64,000 bases of DNA, taken from positions 2,194,944 to 2,258,943 of the forward strand of contig JACTAT010000016.1 in NCBI GenBank assembly GCA_014526335.1. The letters run 5' to 3'. This document shows positions 58,132 to 64,000 of this stretch, in pieces. Both the position numbers and the translations under genes were made by a program. The notes below the pieces were generated by a model. The model worked only from the letters and a program-made list of their open reading frames with translations, was not told where the DNA came from and searched no databases. Position 1 is the stretch's first letter. Every line of letters begins with the position of its first letter. Source of the stretch: Chrysaora quinquecirrha. Its lineage: Eukaryota; Cnidaria; Scyphozoa; Semaeostomeae; Pelagiidae.

Positions 58132-61100
58132 CCATCACCATCATCATCATCATCATCATCATCATCATAATCATCATAATCATCTCGTGAAAAAAGGGAA
58201 GATTTAAACAAGCTTAAGAATTGTTTCTTGAATATGAATATATACGAGTTTGTAAAAAAAGAGCAGAAAATATACCTGTAATACGGCTCATCTGTTTCAA
58301 TGTATCTTCCAACTGGAGGAAGGCCATCTTCATCTAGATATCCATTCTCTAAATTTGGATCACCTGGCTGACAACCTAAAAGAGGCAACAAGCAAAGAAA
58401 TGAATACGTTACAATGATAAGGTTCATGAAAAAAAGAACTTCTGCTAAACCTCCAAGCCGTTCTGTCAAACTTGCTCACATTCAGAGTAAATATATTTGG
58501 ACTTATCAAGGCTGTTTCTGACACTGTATTAGACATGATAGTCACCACTTATCATGACAAGCCTTTGATATTTAGTTGGGCAACGTTTCGGGAGAGATCT
58601 GTCTCCCATCATTGGGCAATGAGAAATGTGGTTTCTTTCCTATTCATTGCAAAGGTCGGATCGAAAGGTGTGAAATTAACCGGACCTGCGAGGAAGCAGG
58701 GGAATTTTTTGGCGCTCAATTTTTAAGATTTTGCTCACATTCCATTCATTCGACAAGGTAAGAAAACTATTCGATTTTTTCTAGACAGTAAAATTTTTAC
58801 TTGAGTTTTTTAATCCAGAGCAAACTCCACACATCTTAATTCCACGCGTTCGGCAAGACGGTTAAACCCCTCGATTTTCGACTCAGCTTTTTTTCAAAAA
58901 TCAAGTGAGAATTCGAATCGTTTGGCCCGGGCTTAAATCAGTAGGCATCTACATACCGAATCTCAGGGAGCATGTTCCTTGTTCAGTACAGTGGACGGAG
59001 GGATATCATCAGTACAGTGGAGGATGTTCTGTTCAGTACAGTTGAGGGTTATCAACAGCACAGTTGGGATGTTCAGTACTGACTGTACTGTACTGATAAT
59101 ATCCCTCCACAGTACTGAATATCCTCCACTGTGCTGATCATATTCCTCCACTGTTCCGATGATATCCCTCCACTGTGCTGATGATATCCCTCCACTGTAC
59201 TGATGATATACCTCCACTGTACTGATGATATCCCTCCACAGTACTGAATATCCTCCACTGTACTGATTCCATATCGTAGCCCTAAAAATTCAAAATACAA
59301 AGAAAATAATAAGAATAACGGAAAAAATTCTAGGCAAAATTCATGAATTGTAATTTAAGAGGAAATTCTTTTTTTTTTATTTTATAAGACACTATATCAT
59401 TAGATACATGGTCAAAAAGTTAATAAAAAGATACAAAATATAAAAGGTACAACAAGTTAAAAAAGAAAATTAAACTAAAGTAAGCAGTTCAATTAACCAA
59501 TAATTAATAGATATAAAGCAAAACTAATTCAAGTCTTACTGTATAAGATATGACAGCAACAACAGCATTGGTACCAAGTGGGAAATCATCCATACCATAT
59601 TCATCGTAAGTATCGTTTTTTACCAATGCACTTTGTGGTGTCTAAGATTAGAATTAGGTTACAATAAGTTTCATGGCACTATACGAACCAAAACAAGATT
59701 TTTAATATCAGTTTAAAGATGGATTTCCACTTAACAAAACTAGTGCGCGTATGGACACGAATGGGAAGTCGGATACAGTACGCGTATCAAAATAAATTTC
59801 TGCGCCAGCTTGGTTTCCTTCTTCTTTTCTCTCGTTATTTATTTCATTATTGAATGCTTTATTTACAGCATTTCGCTTTCAATTTAAAAAGAAGATGAGA
59901 ACTGCTTAACAAAGCCTTATGGCTAGGCTCTTAACTCGCCATTGCTTTGATATGGGAACTCCATGAAAAAGTTGACTTGAAATGAACTTTCAAAAGCGAT
60001 ACGGCGGATCGTATCGTACTTCGCGGAGTGGCTTTATTCTAGTGTTTGCGCATGCGTTGTGTAAACGATTCGTGTCGCTATGTGTAGATTTTTTTGAAGT
60101 GGAAATCCACTTAAAGCTTTGCCCATACGTCACTACACCACTACACTTTTTTTTTTAATAAGCAACTTGACTTTCGTCCAGCCCTCAAAGTTGCATAAAA
60201 TTTTAGACATTTCAGCCCTCAAAGTTGCTTAACATTTTTTGTACCTACTAACCACCCTTGACTTCGCGGGTCAAAATCGTCATCTGTTAGGCCTACAACA
60301 TGACTTTTGGGAGACAGTGAGTGGAAAAACGTTAGCTAACGAACTTCAACATGCAAAACATAAGAACGAAGAACAATTTCCTAACACAAGAAAGAGAATA
60401 AGTTTGGTTGTTTGACTTCTTAGTTGCTTACAGTAATTCAATTGAGCTCTAAAGTTGCTTAATGTTAAGGTCAGTTCAGCCCTAGTTGCTTATTGAGCGG
60501 TTGCTTATTAAAAAAAAGTGTACACTATACCAAACATATCACCCAACTTCTTTTTGCGTGTTGGCTTCTGTGATGGTAGAGCGTGGCTAAACGTAGCAAA
60601 AATCTGCGCAAACACTTGTATACTGTAAAAAATGTCTTCTTGATCAAAGAGCCATGTCTTTTATATGTCAATACATTAAAAGTTCTCGAAACTATCGAAA
60701 AGACTGAATGCCGATCTCAGCTTACTTGAATTCTGTATAACTTGTTATCACTTCGGTGCTTTAATGCTTGGCAGGGTGTTCCCATAGTTTGTTTTCCCAT
60801 CTGAAAATAAAGAAAAATCCTTCTGCCATGTCATAAATGTCATACCTACAGTTACACCAAAAGCTAGGCCTTGCCAAAAAAAACGTTTACTCAAGGCCCT
60901 GCCCCAGGCCCTGCCAAACTATCAAACATTACTGATGAAGCATTGTTTATTTCCTTTCCAACCAGTGTTTCGCCGTTTTGTCAATATGTTTCAATGTTTT
61001 CAATGTTTCACCTTTGATAAAACATAGATTGACATGACAAAACACAGAATTCTATAACATTTTCTCTTTGTTGCATTAGTCAGCATGTTCATTTCCTATT

Positions 61101-63795
61101 CCTTACATCTCACTACATTCAAAAACAGATCTATTTCATATCGTTTAAATCATTCCTGTTTCAACATTCTCACAATTATTCAGCTTTGACAAAACATATA
61201 ATACCCTAGCATTGCTTCTAAAAAACCAAAAAAACATTTTCTACTTATTGAAGACGAAAAATTGTTTGATAAAAGATTTTTACGGCGTGGCCGAAAGGTC
61301 AAATATGGTGTTTGACAAGCAAATTTGATAAAGAATGTTTGATAACTTGGCTAGGGCATACGATATTAAATAACATGCATTACCTAAAGCCAGTGGTATT
61401 GTTTCAATCAAACCCAGTTTACCTGACACTGATACATGTTCCTTGGACTCTGATTGTAGTCGGAGAATGGCGTTAATGAGGCCAATGCACTTAGCATACT
61501 GGTGGGCTTTAGCTCCAAGTGTGTGGTTCGCTAAGAAAGAGATCAAAAGTTCGCTCAGTCGAATAATGACGATACCTTGTGATGACCTACATTATTAGCT
61601 TAAGTGTCCAAGCGAAAAAGGCTACTTTTTGAATATAAGAAACTTCTAGTAAACATTGGGAACATATTCTAAATATAAAAAAGAACTGATAGATGTGTTT
61701 TAACTCAATAAGTAAGTTAAGACAGAATACATACGTCATGTACTTCATTCGGGCATACTGCAATATCCATATAAACCTACAAGAGACATTTAAATGCAGA
61801 TTCAGTTCAGTTCGGCCTTTTTAAAATAGAGAAACTCCAGCAATGAAAATGAATATATGTGACAAATGTTCTACACGATCCCAAGTTATCGCTGCCAAAC
61901 CGAATAGATGGATTTTCAATTAGATTAACAGAAATGGAGGCGCACAAATATCTAACTAACTATTATGAAATGAAAAAGTGACAATTTTTAGGAAACCTTC
62001 ATCACAATGAAGGGTTGAGAAGGGTCTTATCTGTGGGTTTTTACTGTTTATGTTCTAAGAATTTCCAGCTTTTTTCTCTCCAGTTCTCAAGCCCTGACCA
62101 AACGATCAAACATTGTCCGTTTGCTCACATCGGAAACATTGCTCGTCAAACATTCTTGCTTGTGACAAGTAAAAAATGTTTTTAAAGTTTTCCAAAATCA
62201 TTGATATCAAATTCTTTTTATCAAGCAATGTGACACGGCCATTGAGTGCCTTGAGTTCTGTAAAACTCGGAGAGACTTGTCATTAGTCTCTAATATATTT
62301 CCAAGCTTTCTTTTACCTGTTCAAATGTTCTAATTTTTGCAATTTTAAGGAAATCTTAATCAAGCTTTGGGATTGCGAAGAAAAGAGGAAACCTAAAGCC
62401 CTAGCCTAACGATCAAACATTATGCTTATCAATGCTTTTAAACTCTGCTTATCAAGCAATGTTTTCTCACATGGAAAAACGCACAAACATTGCTTGTAAA
62501 GCGAATCTGAAATGTTTGACAAACAGTGTTTGATCGTTTGGCCAGGGCTTAAAGTTCTATGAAACTCAAGACTAGTAATCAGACTTAGTTTTACCTGTTC
62601 AAATGTTCCAATATATTCAATCTCGCCAGTTCTGAGATTCTTTACTGGTCTCATCATTCTTGCGATATTCGTGAATATGAAAATCCCTGGATACTGACTT
62701 GCAAATTTAGTACGTGGGACAAGAACTGCTTCGATGAATCTTGAAACCTGCAAAAATGGGTATGGAAGTATCAGTAAATAATAAATAATAATTATTTCAT
62801 ATAACAATACATACAAACTCAACTATTGGATACAAAAGCGACTGTGTATTTCGTTCGTATCGTATTTAATTAGAAATTTTATTTTGCATATTACAGAAAA
62901 TTAGCATATACGTTAGATATCACCAGTGTCTTAATTCTAATAGCATTTGTTAGCACTCCAGTTCATGCAACATTCGTCAACACCTTAAGTACAATATTCG
63001 CCAGCATGCCAATTTTGTGCTGTACCCTTTAGCATGTTTATCCCATACTGCATTCGTTAGCATTGTTCATTTCATTCTGTATTCTTCAGCATGTTCATTT
63101 CATACTGTATTCTTCAGCATGTTCATTTCATACTGTATTGGTCATCATGTTCTTTTCTGACTGTATTCGCCTGCATGATCATTTCATAATGCATTCGTCA
63201 GCATGTTTATTCCATACTGATTCGTTAGTATTGTTCATTTCATTCTGCATTCTTCAGCATATTCATTTCATACTGTATTCGTCAGCACCATCATTTCATA
63301 CTGTATTCTTCAGCATTGCTCGTCCAACATTTGCGTGCGTCAAGCAAAAAATTGTTTTTGAACTTTTTCAAAAACATCACGCCACAACGTTTGTTACTTT
63401 TGCTTGTCGAGCAATGTTTTTAGACGTGGCCAAAAGGTCAAACAATTCGCTTGACAAGCAAAGCAAATCTCAAATGTTTGACCAACAATGTTTGATCGTT
63501 TGGCCAGGGCCTTACTGCTTTTGCTGCTGTTTTTCCAGAATCTTTTGCAAAGCTGGTAATAAAAATACAACAACTATATTCAACTATACCTTTTCTTTTC
63601 AGTTGCTTTCAGGTATCTCAACTTATTGATAAACTCTTCCGCATCTTCTTCCAGCACTCTTCCAAGAACTTTACCATCAAGTGATACTACGTACGATTCC
63701 GAGTATTTACCCGGAAGTGGCATTCCATTAGGTACCATTCCCAAGGACATCAACAACTTGCTAAGATGAGACGACTGAATCGGGGTATTGACGAC
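50025..63795 (-). CDS. POLR1B: RNA polymerase I second-largest subunit (RPA2/RPA135), C-terminal two thirds; 5' end outside window
   Basis: Exons in order: 63590-63795, 62595-62739, 61735-61776, 61423-61530, 60726-60800, 59540-59641, 59267-59281 (broken), 58276-58375, 57551-57623, 57057-57125, 56095-56153, 55227-55324, 54400-54525, 53871-53998, 51507-51623 and 50025-50243. Each located junction keeps phase, except the two gaps. Landmarks: [105 protein letters not shown]; and the C-terminal zinc site C-T-K-C...C-L-Q-C, ending L-D-V-S. The subunit forms one side of the Pol I active centre that transcribes rRNA genes in the nucleolus. Not found: the sequence after GYDME (about 43 codons) and a short exon before G-R-K-R-Q-G-G. 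The second exon uses acceptor CAAG at 62740, since the nearer CAG breaks phase. Confidence 0.95.
51734..52096. mobile_element. MITE with TA-CACGTTTTTTTTTTATAAGG ends, in a POLR1B intron
   Basis: Flanked by TA on both sides. Nearly the same sequence as 5612-5981, for example GTCTGAGTTGAGGCTGGAGT and CATCCGAGCCTCGACAGTTC. Confidence 0.85.
52743..53141. mobile_element. MITE with CACGC-T(n) ends, in a POLR1B intron (inverted copy of 30106-30506)
   Basis: CACGCTTTTTTTATAAAGAACCAC at the left, with GGTTCTTTATAAAATAAAAAGC at the right. Internal strings match 30106-30506 in reverse complement. Related TTCTTATAA-rich sequence continues to about 53635. Confidence 0.65.
53665..53800. mobile_element. 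'CCAAACGATCAAACATTG'-family fragment
   Basis: Contains TGGCCAAACGGTCAAACATTGG and the end AATGTTTGATCGTTTTGCCAGGGCC. Confidence 0.6.
54080..54330. mobile_element. 'CCAAACGATCAAACATTG'-family element
   Basis: Left end GATCAGATCACTCAACATTG, right end AATGTTTGATCGTTTGGCCAGGGTC. Inner blocks resemble 11190-11638. Confidence 0.6.
54800..55010 (-). mobile_element. tRNA-derived SINE, family A (best preserved copy)
   Basis: Minus-strand head has A box TGGCCGAGTGG and B box GGTTCGAATCT, i.e. an almost complete tRNA-like 5' region. GACCACTTTCCACAGATC, CTCAGCTGTCCATCTTTTCG, GTAAATGAGTACCCAGGG and GGGGGCACAAGCTACAGG follow. It is not a functional tRNA gene as it stands, since the acceptor stem does not close and a SINE body follows. 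Confidence 0.82.
55548..55730 (+). mobile_element. tRNA-like SINE, family B, in a POLR1B intron
   Basis: GGTGCTGTGGCGTCGTGGTG, GACTCGTGGTGTCAAGAGC, CAGCCACGGTAGCGTCACAG, GAGGTCTCGATTAGTTAACC and GAGATCCTAGCGACTGGCG occur in order. Confidence 0.8.
56478..56630 (-). mobile_element. tRNA-like SINE, family B, in a POLR1B intron
   Basis: GAAGGTGAATGGTGTTTTTGG, TTGCTAGGATCTCATCAGTA, GAGACCTCGACCATGGCTGT, GGGGCTCGAACCCCGACCTC and CTTCTGACACCACGAG. Confidence 0.72.
57150..57450. mobile_element. Possible TIR element rich in TGTCTC/GAGACA
   Basis: A left GTTGCGCGCGACAC-type block is inverted at the right GTCGCGCGCGACATG, and both sides carry 'TGGCTAAAC / GCTTAGCCAGGCC' strings. An internal 26 bp unit with AGACAAGAAATGTTTCTGTTG is directly repeated at about 57270 and 57300. 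Confidence 0.45.
57978..58186. repeat. (ATC)n trinucleotide tract in a POLR1B intron
   Basis: Long CATCATCAT run with few interruptions. It creates His-rich, Met-rich and Asp-rich chance frames on both strands, none of which are genes. Confidence 0.95.
58470..58562 (-). repeat. Second copy of the repeat at window position 1-65
   Basis: Reverse complement shares CTTGTCATGATAAGTGGTGA and CAGTGTCAGAAACAGCCTTG. Sequence just upstream on that strand contains GAGACAGATCTCTCCCGAAACG, which looks like part of an interspersed repeat. Confidence 0.45.
58972..59266. repeat. Minisatellite (unit about 24 bp) that replaces the POLR1B GYDMED coding region
   Basis: About a dozen diverged copies of TCCACTGTACTGATGATATCCC-like units; the left part is in the opposite orientation to the right part, so it is partly inverted. 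It begins directly after the codons for G-Y-D-M-E of POLR1B (59267-59281). Confidence 0.85.
60144..60520. mobile_element. MITE with TA-CACTTTTTTTTTTAATAAGC ends, in a POLR1B intron
   Basis: CACTTTTTTTTTTAATAAGCAAC at the left, with GTTGCTTATTAAAAAAAAGTG at the right, and TA on both sides. GTTGCTTA is repeated internally as GTTCCTTA is in the sister families. A possible relative fragment is at about 52660-52700. Confidence 0.75.
60895..61355. mobile_element. 'CCAAACGATCAAACATTG'-family element in a POLR1B intron
   Basis: Left CCTGCCAAACTATCAAACATTAC and right AATGTTTGATAACTTGGCTAGGGC, with GTGGCCGAAAGGTCAAATATGG inside. It is degraded, and its right end lies about 70 bp from an exon. Confidence 0.55.
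62095..62552. mobile_element. 'CCAAACGATCAAACATTG'-family elements, two adjoining or nested copies
   Basis: GCCCTGACCAAACGATCAAACATTG at the left, a second CCCTAGCCTAACGATCAAACATT at about 62400, and the right end AGTGTTTGATCGTTTGGCCAGGGC. The right copy ends about 43 bp from the exon at 62595. Confidence 0.65.
62940..63320. repeat. Minisatellite, unit about 30 bp, same family as 10345-10530
   Basis: About a dozen units of the type TACTGTATTCTTCAGCATGTTCATTTCA or with ATTCGTCAGCATG. Located in a POLR1B intron, with a TIR element directly to its right. Confidence 0.88.
63325..63511. mobile_element. 'CCAAACGATCAAACATTG'-family element
   Basis: Begins CTCGTCCAACATTTGCGTGC and ends AATGTTTGATCGTTTGGCCAGGGCC; GTGGCCAAAAGGTCAAAC is inside. 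The right end lies about 80 bp from the exon at 63590. Confidence 0.65.
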
Positions 63796-63917
63796 CTTGG
63801 GAACCAAAGATACATTTCATCAATCACATATAATGTTTTCAGCATCAACTCTGTAACTTGTATGGCTCAAAATACTGCAAAAAGCATTTTCTTAATTCCT
63901 CACGCTGAAAGGAAATT

Positions 63918-64000
63918 GTGAAGGGAAATGGTGAAGATGAAATGGTCTTTTAGTGCCAGTCGCTAGAATCTCAAAGGTGGATGAGCTAAGAAGACCTCGA
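63918..64000 (-). mobile_element. tRNA-like SINE, family B, cut by the window edge
   Basis: GAAGATGAAATGGTCTTTTAGTGCC, GTCGCTAGAATCTCAAAGG and AAGACCTCGA match the start of the other family B copies. Confidence 0.7.

Noticed and set aside
57912..58469. 185-codon minus frame with a long Asp run, and His-rich and Met-rich frames on the same bases
   Set aside because: The runs come from an (ATC)n tract read in different frames. Only the part at 58276-58375 is coding, as a POLR1B exon.
58472..58761. Plus-strand frames with many Cys and a plausible open start
   Set aside because: They lie in an intron and overlap a repeat shared with the window start; no recognised domain.
61280..61546. 88-codon minus frame over a POLR1B exon
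   Set aside because: It is the wrong frame. The real exon at 61423-61530 reads one base off, giving the conserved [12 protein letters not shown] motif.
63063..63629. 188-codon plus frame
   Set aside because: Runs through a minisatellite and a TIR element and overlaps the opposite strand of a real POLR1B exon.
1..64000. CRISPR arrays, bacterial operons, ribosome binding sites, phage genes
   Set aside because: All recognisable genes are intron-containing animal genes, and the tandem repeats lack the CRISPR pattern of short conserved repeats with unique spacers.

Overview
This is a eukaryotic, animal-type window. Its genes are split by short GT-AG introns, it is AT-rich, and it is packed with small non-autonomous transposons. 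Five genes have clear animal orthologues: a TMEM106-family membrane protein, mitochondrial ribosomal protein L16, the ciliary EF-hand protein calaxin (EFCAB1/CLXN), the replication factor DONSON, and the second-largest subunit of RNA polymerase I (POLR1B). A pair of compact rhodopsin-like GPCRs and the general repeat content fit a cnidarian, probably an anthozoan. That assignment is inference; no ribosomal or mitochondrial marker is present to prove it.

Layout. 1-3.3 kb: TMEM106-like gene (minus) with a pogo-type MITE downstream. 4.5-5.5 kb: an intronless ORF (plus), possibly a divergent Mab-21-like protein. 7.6-8.2 kb: MRPL16 (plus). 10.2-12.1 kb: the first four coding exons of calaxin (minus); its 3' exons are not visible. 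12-31 kb: gene-poor DNA dominated by two large foldback elements (15.1-18.4 and 25.7-29.6 kb). Their arms are inverted arrays of a repeat of about 160 bp, and their centres hold the same decayed LINE reverse transcriptase. One candidate secreted-peptide exon lies at 22.1-22.3 kb. 31.2-36.0 kb: complete three-exon DONSON (minus), predicted 568 aa. 37.9-38.9 kb: intact GPCR (plus). 39.2-43.6 kb: a tandem array of about 357 bp units split by a 5'-truncated LINE. 43.6-46.7 kb: a MITE cluster. 46.8-47.7 kb: a second, inverted GPCR copy with a frameshift. 50.0-63.8 kb: POLR1B (minus), entering from beyond the right edge and ending at its stop codon inside the window.

The genes do not form an operon or a pathway; they are neighbouring housekeeping and ciliary genes. 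What stands out is structural. The POLR1B reading frame is broken exactly at the conserved GYDME/D motif by a minisatellite. The two GPCRs share a 243 bp stretch of perfect identity flanked by diverged sequence, which suggests gene conversion. The two foldback elements look like copies of one composite element that carries a LINE fragment between tandem-repeat arms.

Exon boundaries were placed by eye from splice sites, reading phase and remembered family similarity. No alignment was run.
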